Origin: Tessaracoccus antarcticus
GTDB taxonomy: Bacteria; Actinomycetota; Actinomycetes; Propionibacteriales; Propionibacteriaceae
Direction of reading: 5' to 3'
Length of the DNA stretch: 64,000 nucleotides
Assembly (NCBI RefSeq): GCF_003688855.1
Contig: NZ_REFW01000001.1
Span: 682,001 to 746,000, forward strand
Part shown: piece after piece, positions 1-8,508 of the stretch
Numbering within the stretch: the stretch's first letter is position 1
Layout: each line of letters starts with the position of its first letter
Made by a program: the position numbers and the translations under genes
Notes under the pieces: generated by a model
Database searches by the model: none
Seen by the model: the letters and a program-made list of their open reading frames with translations, nothing else
Told to the model about the DNA's origin: nothing

Positions 1-186
1 GACATTGCCCTGGCGGCCAACTTCCCCGTCCCGCTGACAACGGTGCACCAGAACTTCGACGAGGTGGGCCGTCGGTGCGTGGAGATGCTCATCAGGAGGA
101 TCGAGGGCGACAGCGTGCCCCCGGGCGTGGACCTGGTGCCCACCAGCCTGGTGGTGCGTCAATCGACCGCACCACCGTGGCGTTGA
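1..186 (+). CDS. LacI-family transcriptional regulator, C-terminal end (partial)
   Basis: The frame is open from the first base and stops with TGA at 184-186, giving 61 residues. They read as the end of a LacI/GalR effector-binding domain: a PLTTVHQNF strand, then an EVGRRCVEMLIRRIEG helix and a final VPTSLVVRQS strand, the usual closing pattern of this family. The DNA-binding domain lies outside the window. Such proteins normally repress sugar-uptake or hydrolase genes in response to a carbohydrate. The gene converges on the sulfatase-maturase gene and is separated from it by a strong hairpin, so co-regulation with the sulfatase locus is possible but unproven. Confidence 0.85.
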   Translation, partial: DIALAANFPVPLTTVHQNFDEVGRRCVEMLIRRIEGDSVPPGVDLVPTSLVVRQSTAPPWR

Positions 187-205
187 CCCCTCCACACCTT
201 TGAAC

Positions 206-236
206 GGGGCTGCTCCGCCTCTGGCGCGGCAGCCCC
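206..236. terminator. Bidirectional intrinsic terminator hairpin
   Basis: GGGGCTGC (206-213) pairs perfectly with GCAGCCCC (229-236), and the bases between them allow further GC pairing. It lies between two convergent genes (LacI-type end at 186, maturase end at 325). There is no T-run, which is common in high-GC actinobacteria. Confidence 0.6.
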
Positions 237-324
237 CTGTCCGTTGGGGCGTCGCCTCGCCGTCAGCGCAGTGTGAACTCCAGCGCTGGTCGCCCTGTCA
301 CGGGAGTTGCGCCTCTGGAATCGC

Positions 325-1572
325 TCAGGAGCGCTGAGCGGTCATGGCGTGGGTCGCCATCACCTCTGCTGGCGCGCGTCCGGCCTGCAGCAGAGCTGCC
401 ATCTGCTCCATCCCTTCGGTGGCGTGCGTGAAGAAACCGTAGTAGCCCTCGCACAGGAAATTCTGCCCCGCCTCGCCGTCGAGGGAGGTGGCAAAGCGAT
501 CCTTGGGACAGCCACCGTGGCAGGCCCACCGGACGGGGCAGCGACGACACTGCGCCGTCAACGCCGTGCGCTTGGAGCGGCCAAACTTGCCTTGTTGGTC
601 GCTGACGAGGACCTCGGCCAGCCGGTCGGTGTGGATGTTGCCGAGTTCGAAGCCGGGCTCCACGTAGTGGTCGCAGGAATAGATGTCGCCGTTGTGCTCC
701 ACCGCCAGCGCGGTGCCGCACTCGGGGGCGTGCACGCACAGCGAGTACTGGCCGAAGCGGGCGGCCAGCATGGTGTCGAAATGCTGCACGAACACCCGGC
801 CGACGTCGCGGGCGCGCCACTCGTCGAACACCTCGCACAGGAACCGTCCCCACTGCTCACCGGTCACCGAGCGGGACGTCACGGCATTCCCGGCCTGCCG
901 GTAGAGCAGCCGTGCACCGTCGGGTCCGATCCAGCCCTGCTCTGCCGTGGCGAGGTCGGCCGCGGGGACACGCTCCACGATGGGGATGAACTGCAGGAAC
1001 GTGGCGCCCAATTCATCCCGGAACCACCGGTAGACCTCTGCGCCGTGCTCGGCATTGGCCGCGTTCACGGTGCACAGAACATTGGTGTCGACGGAGTGCT
1101 TGCGAAGCAACTCCCACCCGCGCACCACCCGCGTGTGGGTTCCCCGGCCCGCCTTGTTGACGCGGTAGGCGTCGTGCAGGTTCTCCGGGCCATCCACCGA
1201 CAGGCCCACGAGGAAGTTCTCGGCGGCCAGGAACTCACACCAGTCGTCGTCGAGCAGCGTGCCATTGGTCTGCATCGAGTGCTGCACAACCTGCTGCGGT
1301 CGCGTGAGTTCGTTGCCGAGCCGTACCGCCTCCCTGTAGAAGGCGAGACCACGCATCGTGGGCTCTCCGCCCTGCCACACCAGCATCACGTCGCCGTCGG
1401 GCTGCGAGTCCAGTTGATTGGCGATGAGGGCGCGCAGTGTCGCCTCGGACATGCGCTGGCCGTCGGCGTCGTACAACAGTTCCTTGGACAGGAAGAAGCA
1501 GTAGGTGCAGTCGAGGTTGCAGGCCGCGCCCGTGGGTTTCGTCACCACGGAGAACGGCAGGTCGCGACGCAT
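325..1572 (-). CDS. Anaerobic sulfatase-maturating enzyme (radical SAM, SPASM domain)
   Basis: This protein of about 415 residues oxidises the active-site Cys or Ser of a sulfatase to formylglycine using S-adenosylmethionine and iron-sulfur clusters. The radical SAM triad is CNLDCTYC (Cys18, Cys22, Cys25 counted from the chosen start), and the C-terminal half carries the SPASM cysteines, including CRRCPVRWACHGGCPKDRF, for two auxiliary clusters. The length fits the family. The ATG at 1572 has GAGG just upstream and begins MRRDLPFSVV; ATGs at 1584 and 1659 also stay open. It lies downstream of the sulfatase on the same strand, so that enzyme is its obvious client. The oxygen-sensitive chemistry implies function under anoxic conditions. 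Confidence 0.93.
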   Translation of the reverse strand: MRRDLPFSVVTKPTGAACNLDCTYCFFLSKELLYDADGQRMSEATLRALIANQLDSQPDGDVMLVWQGGEPTMRGLAFYREAVRLGNELTRPQQVVQHSMQTNGTLLDDDWCEFLAAENFLVGLSVDGPENLHDAYRVNKAGRGTHTRVVRGWELLRKHSVDTNVLCTVNAANAEHGAEVYRWFRDELGATFLQFIPIVERVPAADLATAEQGWIGPDGARLLYRQAGNAVTSRSVTGEQWGRFLCEVFDEWRARDVGRVFVQHFDTMLAARFGQYSLCVHAPECGTALAVEHNGDIYSCDHYVEPGFELGNIHTDRLAEVLVSDQQGKFGRSKRTALTAQCRRCPVRWACHGGCPKDRFATSLDGEAGQNFLCEGYYGFFTHATEGMEQMAALLQAGRAPAEVMATHAMTAQRS

Positions 1573-1877
1573 CGGTCCTCGCATCCACTCGTGGCCGGTT
1601 GTAGTGTCACTGTAACCACGGGCACGGGGGCCCCTGTGACGGGGTGGGGCAACGCCCACGCGAGGGAATCCCAGCCGTCACTGAGAGTGACTCCACCATG
1701 ACAACCATCGACGTGATCCTGGATGTTGGGCACCGGTATCGACGACGCCATGGCGTGCTGTTCTCGGCGTCCAGCCCGGAGTTCAACATCCTCGCCGTCA
1801 GCTGTGTGGCGGGCAATGCCACACCGGTGGTGAACCACTACATGACCCGCGAATGCACGAGCCCAGGACCCCCGGGG
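1573..1877. other. Gap between sulfatase and maturase with an inverted repeat
   Basis: About 305 bases hold no convincing gene. The clearest structure is a perfect inverted repeat, GTCACT-GAG-AGTGAC, at 1677-1691, about 105 bases upstream of the maturase start, with a further GTCACT half-site near 1605-1610. It is a candidate operator for a regulator of the maturase gene. The short frames crossing the gap have no family character. Confidence 0.35.
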
Positions 1878-3413
1878 TCAGTCGTTGCCCTCCACCGCGT
1901 CGTAGTCCTGGTGGGAGATGGCCGTCATGGGCACGTCGAAATCCGTGGTGGCGAGCATCCAGTTGGCGAACGCCTTGTCGCCCCGGTCAGCCAGGATGGT
2001 GTGCAGGCAGGTGGCAAGGCGCTTGCGGACGTCGTCGACGTCGGGGTCGCCGTGGCGATTGACCAGTTCGTTGGTGTCGTTGACCCTGTCGTAGAGCTCG
2101 TTCACCGACTCCGGGCTGACCACGAGCTTCCACTCCGGCGTGATGAGCACCCGCTGCTGCAGCGGGAAGTGGTGCCCGTGGAACTCCGTGACAATGTCTC
2201 GACGCCACGGCTCCGTCTGTGCATCCCACGCCAGGTGGAGCAGCGAACGGCCGTCGACCACCAGCGACTGATCGAGGCCTGCGAGCTCCATGATGGTGGC
2301 GGGCACGTCGAGCAGCGACACGAAGGCGTCCGACTGGCCGTGGTGGGACACCCCGGGGACGTGGGCGAGCATGGGGATGTTGAGGATGTCGTCGTAGGCG
2401 GCGGGGCCCTTGTCGTTGAGGCGGTGCGCGCCCGTGAACTCGCCGTGGTCGGCCGTGAAGAAAATGCTCGTCTCCTCCCGGACCCCCTGCTCCTCGAGGG
2501 CGTCCAGAAGGCGGCCCACCTCCAGGTCGATCATGGCGACGTAGCCGCGATAGATGGCGATGAGCTTGCGCCACTCGGCGGCGTCGAAGGAGTCAGCCGA
2601 CCAGTAGGTGGAGTAGTTCTGCTGCACCGGGGGCTTGTTCAGGAATGTCTCGCCGAACGACGCCGGCAGCTCGATGTCGTCGGGATCGATGAGGTCGAAG
2701 TACTCGTCGGGGATGACGTACGGCAGGTGCGGGCCGAAGTAGTGCATGTGAAGACAGAAGGGGGTGGCGTTGCTGTGCCACTCGGCGGCGTACTCGCGCA
2801 CCTTCCCGATGGCGATGTCGGTGAGGAAGCGCTCAAAGGTGGCCTCCAGAGGTTGCTGCAGCCTGCCCGCCAGCACGTGACCGGGTCGGTTGCCGGGGAG
2901 GGTTCCGCGGATCGCGTCCGTGATGCGCACGGGTGGCAGCCCATTGTCCGCGAGCCACTGCGTGTAGCGCGGATTGCCCACGGGGTTGGTGGCGCCTTCG
3001 AACGAGTCGTCGTCCATGCCGAAGACCGAGGGCGGGTTGGCCTCGCCCACGTGGTACTTCCCGACGAGCCCGACGTTGTAGCCGGCGTCCCGCAGGGCCT
3101 GGGTGTAGGTCCAGCTGCTGGGGTCCAGCTCGGTCTGGTAGCCGATGTTCCACTCGTGGTTGGCCAGTACCTTGTGCCGGAACGGGGCGGCACCCGTGAG
3201 CAGGCTCGTGCGCGCAGGGGTGCAGATGGGGGTGGGGGTCATGGCCTGGGTGAACGCGAAGCCCTCGGCCGCCAACCGGTCGATGTTGGGCGTGTGCACG
3301 CCCTTGGCGCCCGGCGCCAGCAGGGCACCAATGGTGTCGACGCGGTGTTGGTCGGTCATGATGACCAGCACGTTGCGGGGACGCTCAGTGGTGGGTGGGG
3401 TCATGGGATCCAT
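1878..3413 (-). CDS. Sulfatase (alkaline-phosphatase superfamily, Cys-type)
   Basis: This arylsulfatase-type sulfuric ester hydrolase has about 511 residues. The N-terminal NVLVIMTDQHRVDTIG supplies the metal-binding Asp, and CTPAR within PICTPARTSLLTG is the sulfatase signature whose Cys becomes formylglycine. FFTADHGEFTGAH carries further metal and active-site residues. There is no signal peptide, so the enzyme should act in the cytoplasm on imported sulfated sugars. The ATG at 3413 follows GGAAAG and overlaps the end of the ROK gene by 29 bases, implying translational coupling; an in-frame ATG at 3404 is the alternative. Being Cys-type, it can be activated by the neighbouring maturase. The substrate cannot be told from sequence. 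Confidence 0.92.
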   Translation of the reverse strand: MDPMTPPTTERPRNVLVIMTDQHRVDTIGALLAPGAKGVHTPNIDRLAAEGFAFTQAMTPTPICTPARTSLLTGAAPFRHKVLANHEWNIGYQTELDPSSWTYTQALRDAGYNVGLVGKYHVGEANPPSVFGMDDDSFEGATNPVGNPRYTQWLADNGLPPVRITDAIRGTLPGNRPGHVLAGRLQQPLEATFERFLTDIAIGKVREYAAEWHSNATPFCLHMHYFGPHLPYVIPDEYFDLIDPDDIELPASFGETFLNKPPVQQNYSTYWSADSFDAAEWRKLIAIYRGYVAMIDLEVGRLLDALEEQGVREETSIFFTADHGEFTGAHRLNDKGPAAYDDILNIPMLAHVPGVSHHGQSDAFVSLLDVPATIMELAGLDQSLVVDGRSLLHLAWDAQTEPWRRDIVTEFHGHHFPLQQRVLITPEWKLVVSPESVNELYDRVNDTNELVNRHGDPDVDDVRKRLATCLHTILADRGDKAFANWMLATTDFDVPMTAISHQDYDAVEGND

Positions 3414-4578
3414 CGCTTTCCAGGAGATTCGCCCGACCCAGGATGTGGTCGAGAGCAAGCAGTCCGGCGCCGTGGGAAGCGGCCTGTCGGCCGTGCAGGG
3501 ACGTGGAGAGGCTCATGCCTTCCTGTACCTGTCCCAGCGCCGTGTCATCCAGTCCCGCCGCGACCAGGACATCCCAGTCGTCCGTGAGCCGGACCAGATC
3601 GCCGCCGAGCACCACGTGCTCGGGGTTGATGATGTTGCACATGTTGCCGACGGCGCGCCCCAGGGTCCGGGCCGTGTCCTCGGCCAGACGCCGCAGTGCC
3701 GGGTCGGTGGCCGTCCGCCGGCAGAGGTCGTCGAAGTCCTGCAGGTCGGGGCGAACATCGCGCGCCTGCGCCAGAACGCGATCGGTCCCCACGAGAGTCT
3801 CGAGGCATCCGTGGGAGCCGCAGTGGCAGGGGGGTCCGTCGTCGGTGGTGCGCATGTGCCCGAACTCGCCAGCGCTGTTGGTGGCACCGCGCAGCAGGTG
3901 GCCTCCCAGCACGATGGCAGCGCCCACGCCGCGGGAGAGATGGCAGTAGATGAGGGTCTCCTGGGCGAGGCCGCGGCCCCGGAACTCGGCCACCGCGGCC
4001 AGCCTTGTGTTGCCGGTCACTCCCACCGGCACGCCCAGACTCTCGGTGAGGCGGGAGCGCACGTCGGCGATGCGGCGGTCGCGCTCGTCGGTGCCCACGT
4101 GATGCGGGGACGACGGCATGAGCCCGGGCAGTCCCACGAGGGCGTGGCGGAGCTTGTTGGTCCCGGCACGCGGGGGAGCCGTTGCCCTGCCCACGAGTTC
4201 CATGAGTATGGCCACGGAGGCGTCCCAGTCCAGGGGGTCGTCGACGGCGGTTGTCGAGGACCAGAGGACGACGCCGGACCAGTTCAGCACCACCGCTGCA
4301 GCCTGGGAGCGCCCCAACTCGATGCCCATGACAACGCCTGCACCAGGATCCAGGCGCAGGCGGCGCTCGGGTCTGCCCGGGCCGCCGAGGGGGGTGGCGG
4401 GGCCCTCGATCACGACGCCGTCATCCATCAGTTCACGCAGGATGGCGTGCGTGGTGGTGCGGGACAAGCCCGTGGCGGTGCACAGCTGCGCACGGGACAT
4501 GCCCCCGTGGGCGTCGAGGGCCCCGATGACGGCACGGGTGTTGGCCAGTCGTATGGCGCTGAGTGCTGTGGAGCTCAC
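3385..4578 (-). CDS. ROK-family transcriptional repressor
   Basis: The protein has 397 residues. An N-terminal winged helix-turn-helix (about residues 13-60, MSRAQLCTATGLSRTTTHAILREL) is joined to a ROK sugar-binding domain. The domain keeps the ROK zinc site, with His241 and CHCGSHGC at 251-258. The catalytic Asp expected in sugar kinases (ENDAN-type motif) is replaced in VTGNTRLAAVAE near residue 190, so this looks like a sensor rather than a kinase. It starts with GTG and overlaps the sulfatase gene, so it probably controls that operon in response to a sugar released by desulfation. The effector is unknown. Confidence 0.88.
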   Translation of the reverse strand: MSSTALSAIRLANTRAVIGALDAHGGMSRAQLCTATGLSRTTTHAILRELMDDGVVIEGPATPLGGPGRPERRLRLDPGAGVVMGIELGRSQAAAVVLNWSGVVLWSSTTAVDDPLDWDASVAILMELVGRATAPPRAGTNKLRHALVGLPGLMPSSPHHVGTDERDRRIADVRSRLTESLGVPVGVTGNTRLAAVAEFRGRGLAQETLIYCHLSRGVGAAIVLGGHLLRGATNSAGEFGHMRTTDDGPPCHCGSHGCLETLVGTDRVLAQARDVRPDLQDFDDLCRRTATDPALRRLAEDTARTLGRAVGNMCNIINPEHVVLGGDLVRLTDDWDVLVAAGLDDTALGQVQEGMSLSTSLHGRQAASHGAGLLALDHILGRANLLESDGSHDPTHH

Positions 4579-4669
4579 GGTGCGGCGTCGGCCTCCTTCG
4601 TTGCGGCCACGGTAGGTGGACGGCGAAGTATTGTCAACGCTGTGGACATAACCTGTGACCGCACACGAC

Positions 4670-4707
4670 GACGGGCCGTCGGGCCCCCGGAGGTCCGACG
4701 GCCCGTC
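4670..4707 (-). terminator. Terminator downstream of citrate synthase
   Basis: A 13-bp perfect stem (4670-4682 with 4695-4707) and a 12-base loop start 23 bases past the leftward citrate synthase stop. No T-tract follows. It separates gltA from the ROK-sulfatase operon. Confidence 0.7.
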
Positions 4708-4729
4708 AGGCAGTCATGGGGTCAGCAGC

Positions 4730-6016
4730 TCAACGCTCGGCGATGGGCACGTAGTTGCGCTCCGTCTCGCCCACATAGACCTGGCGGGGGCGGCTGATCT
4801 TGCGGGACGGGTCCGCGTGCTCCTCGCGCCACTGGGCGATCCAGCCGGGGAGCCGGCCGAGGGCGAACAGTGCCGTGAAGTACTTGGCGGGGAAGCCCAT
4901 GGCCTCGTAGATGAGGCCGGTGTAGAAGTCGACGTTCGGGTACAGCTTGCGCTCAATGAAGTACTCGTCGTTCAGCGCCGTCTCCTCCAACTCCAGCGCC
5001 ATGTCCAGCAGGGCGTTGGACTTGCCCGAGGCGCGCAGCAGTTCGTCGGCGTGCCCCTTGATGATCTTGGCGCGGGGGTCGTAGTTCTTGTAGACCCGGT
5101 GTCCGAAGCCCATGAGCTTCACGCCGGACTTCTTGTCCTTGACCTGGGAGACGTAGGTTTTCATGTCCACGCCCTCCTCGCGGAGCTTGACCAGCATCTC
5201 CAGCACGGCCTGGTTGGCACCGCCGTGGAGCGGCCCCGACAGGGCGTTGACGCCAGCGGACATGGAGGCGTAGATGCTGGCGTCCGCGGAGCCGACCATA
5301 CGGACCGTCGCCGTGGAGCAGTTCTGTTCGTGGTCGGCGTGCAGGATGAAGAGGGTCTCAAAGGCCTTGACCACTGCCGGGTCAATCTCGTACTCCTCCT
5401 GCGGCGTGCCGAAGGACAGGCGCAGGTAGTTCTCGACGTAGCTGAGGTGCTTCTGCGGGTACAGGAAGGGCTCCCCCACGGAGCTCTTGTACGCATAGGC
5501 CGCCAGGGTGGGCATGGAGCCAATGAGGCGCAGGCTCGCAGCCTCCACCTGGTCCGGATCGTGGACGTCGAGCGTGTCGCGGTTGAACGATCCGAGCGCC
5601 ATCACGCCGGAGGCCAGCACCTGCATGGGGTGGGCGCCGCGCGGGAAGCAACGGTACAGCTCGCGCATCCGCTCATCGAGCATCATGCGGTTCGAGACCT
5701 TGCCCTCGAACGTCGAGAGCTCGTCCTGCGAGGGCAGGTGGCCATAGATGAGGAGAAACGAGACCTCGAGGAACGTTGCTTGCTCGGCGAGCTGTTCGAT
5801 GGGGTACCCGCGGTAGCGCAGGATGCCCTCGTTGCCGTCGATGAAAGTGATTGTGGACTCGCACGACGCCGTATTGACGAAACCGGGGTCCAGAGTGACA
5901 TTGCCGGTCTTGGACAGCAGCTGGCTGATGTCGTACCCGTCGTTGCCGTTGCTGGCATGGACCACCGGGAACTGCAGTTCGGTGTCCTGATGCTTGAAAG
6001 TGGCGCTTTCGGTCAT
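4730..6016 (-). CDS. gltA: Citrate synthase (type II)
   Basis: This 428-residue protein condenses acetyl-CoA with oxaloacetate to citrate, the first step of the TCA cycle. Family hallmarks include NALSGPLHGGANQAVLEML (a catalytic His region), GFGHRVYKNYDPRAKIIK (second catalytic His and CoA contacts) and a C-terminal YVGETERNYVPIAER. The length and N-terminal beta-strand domain (FKHQDTELQFPV) match hexameric bacterial GltA. The ATG at 6016 gives the normal N-terminus; the frame stays open upstream to 6130 but that stretch is not family-like. It appears monocistronic, with its own terminator. Confidence 0.97.
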   Translation of the reverse strand: MTESATFKHQDTELQFPVVHASNGNDGYDISQLLSKTGNVTLDPGFVNTASCESTITFIDGNEGILRYRGYPIEQLAEQATFLEVSFLLIYGHLPSQDELSTFEGKVSNRMMLDERMRELYRCFPRGAHPMQVLASGVMALGSFNRDTLDVHDPDQVEAASLRLIGSMPTLAAYAYKSSVGEPFLYPQKHLSYVENYLRLSFGTPQEEYEIDPAVVKAFETLFILHADHEQNCSTATVRMVGSADASIYASMSAGVNALSGPLHGGANQAVLEMLVKLREEGVDMKTYVSQVKDKKSGVKLMGFGHRVYKNYDPRAKIIKGHADELLRASGKSNALLDMALELEETALNDEYFIERKLYPNVDFYTGLIYEAMGFPAKYFTALFALGRLPGWIAQWREEHADPSRKISRPRQVYVGETERNYVPIAER

Positions 6017-6221
6017 CGTCTTCAGAGTGCCTTCCTGGTGCCGACGACATCGTGGTCGCGGATGGTCCAACGCTGGTTTGCCCTCGCAACCATACAGGCC
6101 ACGGGAACAGGGGTTGTGGGGAATCCACAAGGGGTGGGTTGCCGCGGGGGCATGGACTGGTGGCCCTGCCCGCGGTCACACGGGGTGGGTGCACCCCGTC
6201 GAGTTCGTCCAGGACGGGAAC

Positions 6222-6464
6222 TCAGAGGCCGTCGTGCGACTCTGAACGGGTGATGGTTTCGCCGGTGCCGGGGTCATTGACCGTACGGGTTTCGACGCTG
6301 CGGTTGCGCTGCGAGGCCATGAGCGACCAGATGAGACCGACGACGCCACAGGCCATCAAAATGTAGCCGACGAGGTCCAGACTGATGAAGGGGACCTCAG
6401 CATTGACGGCGAAGGCCAGGACCGCGCCCAGGGCGAGCAGGAAGATGGAAGTGCCGATACGCAT
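6222..6464 (-). CDS. Small DUF6458-like membrane protein
   Basis: This 80-residue protein has two hydrophobic segments (about residues 4-20 and 28-48) and a polar tail containing GTGETITRSE. The pattern MRIGTSIFLLALGAVLAFAV...SLDLVGYILMACGVVGLI is that of the small actinobacterial DUF6458 family, whose role is unknown. The ATG at 6464 is chosen because AGGAG sits seven bases upstream. It is divergent from the MFS gene at 6581. Confidence 0.85.
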   Translation of the reverse strand: MRIGTSIFLLALGAVLAFAVNAEVPFISLDLVGYILMACGVVGLIWSLMASQRNRSVETRTVNDPGTGETITRSESHDGL

Positions 6465-6567
6465 GGTGATTCTCCTAGTGCACAATGTGTTGCCCACGAG
6501 AGGGGCCCCCTCACCCTAGCGCCGGATCGGTCACATGGAACAGGGTTTGGTGGGCGCCCTTTGCGGC

Positions 6568-6573
6568 TACCCT
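6568..6573 (+). promoter_or_regulatory. -10 element (TACCCT) of a probable leaderless promoter
   Basis: TACCCT fits the actinobacterial TANNNT -10 consensus and ends exactly seven bases before the GTG at 6581, with no Shine-Dalgarno between. This suggests transcription starts at or next to the start codon, and it supports that GTG over upstream in-frame codons. Confidence 0.5.
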
Positions 6574-6580
6574 CACGCCT

Positions 6581-7954
6581 GTGAGCACTATCGACGGCGA
6601 CGGCGCCGGTCCGCAGCCCTTGCCCGCCTACGACACGGACTCGTTGGAGGCCGCCGAGCGGGCCCTGGTGGAGGGCAACCTCGCCACGGAGAAGGCTCCC
6701 CCGTGGAAGGTGCTCAGTTGGGGCTTGTGGGACTGGGGAACTCAGCCCTTCCAGACGGTCATCACCACCTTCGTGTTCTCGGTGTACCTGACCTCGGAGG
6801 CCTTCGGCACCACCGAGTCGACGTCGTTGGCGCTGTCGCTGTCCACGGGGATTGCGGGACTTTTCATCGCGCTCCTCGCACCCGTCCTCGGGCAGGGCTC
6901 GGACCGCACAGGCAAGCGCATGTTCAACCTGCGCTGGCAGACATGGGTGCTGGCGGCCCTGTCTGCCTCGCTGTGGTTCGTGGCGCCGGAACCCGGCTTC
7001 CTCATCCTCGGGCTGGTGCTGCTGGGCGTGGGCAACGTAGTGGCGGAGATCGCCAACGTCAACTACTACGCCGCCATCGACCAGGTGTCGACGCCGAAGT
7101 CCGTGGGCAAGGTGTCCGGCCTTGGGTGGGGCATGGGCTACATCGGCGGCATCGCGATCCTGCTGCTGATCGTCGCCATCCGCGGCATCGACTTCGACTC
7201 CGATGACGTGCGCTTCGCCATGCTCATGTGTGGTGCGTGGACGGCCATCTTCACCATCCCCATCTTCCTGGCGCTGCGCGACCAACCGCGCCCGGAACCG
7301 GTGCCACGGCTGGGTGTGCGGAAGGCGTACGGTGCCCTGTTCACCACGCTCAGGCGTATCCACCGGAGCTCACCCGACACGATCAGGTTCCTGATCGCCT
7401 CGGCGCTGTTCCGCGACGGGCTGGCAGGGGTGTTCACCTTCGGGGCCATCCTTGCGAGGGGCACCTTCGACTTCACCTACGGCGAAATCATCATCTTCGG
7501 CATCGTCGCGAACGTGGCAGCCGGTGTCTCCACGATGTTGTTCGGCCTCCTCGATGACCGGATCGGGCCCAAGAAAGTCATCATGATCTCGCTCGTGGCC
7601 CTGGTGGTCCTGGGGTCGGCCATCTTCGTCCTCCATGACGGCGGCAAGCAGGTCTTCTGGGTCTGTGGTCTCGCCATGACGCTGTTCGTGGGGCCTGCAC
7701 AGTCCGCAAGCCGCTCCTTCCTGGCACGTGCCATTCCGGCGGGGAAGGCCGGCGAGATCTTCGGTCTCTACGCCACCACCGGCCGCGCGGTCTCCTTCCT
7801 GGCGCCCCTGGCCTTCGGCGGTGCCATCCTCCTCGGGAAACTGACCGGAACCGGCGACGCCCAGTACTTCGGCATCCTCGGCATCGTGCTGGTGCTGCTC
7901 ATCGGCCTCGCCGCGATGATCCCCGTCAAGGAGAAGGGGCACAGCTTCGAGTGA
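6581..7954 (+). CDS. MFS transporter, UMF1 / Atg22-like family
   Basis: This roughly 457-residue integral membrane protein has about 12 predicted transmembrane segments. It opens with a cytoplasmic tail and WGLWDWGTQPFQTVITTFVFSVYL, the entry motif of the UMF1 (vacuole effluxer Atg22-like) branch of the major facilitator superfamily. The mid-loop and LFVGPAQSASRSFLARAIPAGKAGEIFGLY also fit the family. The transported substrate is unknown. A leaderless-type -10 box supports the GTG start. The gene stands alone between a divergent DUF6458-like gene and a hypothetical gene. Confidence 0.88.
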   Translation: MSTIDGDGAGPQPLPAYDTDSLEAAERALVEGNLATEKAPPWKVLSWGLWDWGTQPFQTVITTFVFSVYLTSEAFGTTESTSLALSLSTGIAGLFIALLAPVLGQGSDRTGKRMFNLRWQTWVLAALSASLWFVAPEPGFLILGLVLLGVGNVVAEIANVNYYAAIDQVSTPKSVGKVSGLGWGMGYIGGIAILLLIVAIRGIDFDSDDVRFAMLMCGAWTAIFTIPIFLALRDQPRPEPVPRLGVRKAYGALFTTLRRIHRSSPDTIRFLIASALFRDGLAGVFTFGAILARGTFDFTYGEIIIFGIVANVAAGVSTMLFGLLDDRIGPKKVIMISLVALVVLGSAIFVLHDGGKQVFWVCGLAMTLFVGPAQSASRSFLARAIPAGKAGEIFGLYATTGRAVSFLAPLAFGGAILLGKLTGTGDAQYFGILGIVLVLLIGLAAMIPVKEKGHSFE

Positions 7955-8026
7955 GCCAGGATTTCCTGCAGGTCGCGTTGCGCCCCTGTGTATCAGCGGG
8001 CTGTCCACGCCCTCCTCACCCCTGAA

Positions 8027-8043
8027 GGGCGGATGGGCCGCCC
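8027..8043 (+). terminator. Weak hairpin after the UMF1 transporter
   Basis: GGGCGG (8027-8032) and CCGCCC (8038-8043) can pair around a five-base loop, just before the ribosome site of the next gene. It could end the transporter transcript, but the stem is short. Confidence 0.3.
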
Positions 8044-8061
8044 CGGACCAAGGAGCACGAC

Positions 8062-8508
8062 ATGTGGACGCAGGATGGTTTTCCCGGGGCCGACAAGGTC
8101 CCCTGGCAGTTGCTCATCCGCGCGCGATTCGTCGACGAGATCGACGCCATCGTGGCGCACACCGTGGTCACCACCCTCGCGCCGCTCATGGGCAAGGAGC
8201 GTGGCCGACACCTGGCTGGAGTCGCAGCCGGGGCAGTGATGACCGATGGGGCTCAGCGCGTGGAGCTCGGCGCGGAACAGAAGATGGCGGCGCTGAGCGC
8301 GTTCACTGACTGGGACGGCGAGATCTGCCCGGTCGGATGGCCCTGGCCATGGCCGTGGCCGAAGCGTCCGAGGTGGTTCGGCGAGTTCGACGACCCGGCG
8401 ATCCTGCTGGCCCTCGACGCGGTGCGGGCGCTCACCAGGGGCGCAGGGTCGAAGCAGCTCGCCGCAGCTGTGGACGAGGCAGTCGGCCAGGGGCAGCTCA
8501 GGCGGTGA
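8062..8508 (+). CDS. Hypothetical protein with a PWPWPWPKRP segment
   Basis: This 148-residue soluble protein starts at ATG with AAGGAG nine bases upstream. It is mostly helical and contains an aromatic-proline stretch, GWPWPWPWPKRPRWFGE, at about residues 92-108, followed by DDPAILLALDAVRAL. No family was recognised and there is no signal peptide or membrane segment. Its end overlaps the end of the convergent FAD protein gene by 11 bases, an arrangement that argues both are real and tightly packed. Confidence 0.65.
   Translation: MWTQDGFPGADKVPWQLLIRARFVDEIDAIVAHTVVTTLAPLMGKERGRHLAGVAAGAVMTDGAQRVELGAEQKMAALSAFTDWDGEICPVGWPWPWPWPKRPRWFGEFDDPAILLALDAVRALTRGAGSKQLAAAVDEAVGQGQLRR

Noticed and set aside
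1867-1879. GACCCCCGGGGTC as a terminator for the sulfatase gene
   Set aside because: The palindrome has a one-base centre, so it cannot fold as a hairpin of useful length, and it overlaps the coding end.
1644-3587. A 647-codon open frame on the plus strand opposite the sulfatase gene
   Set aside because: It is antisense to a gene with clear family motifs and has low-complexity Val/Gly/Arg-rich content typical of GC-rich shadow frames.
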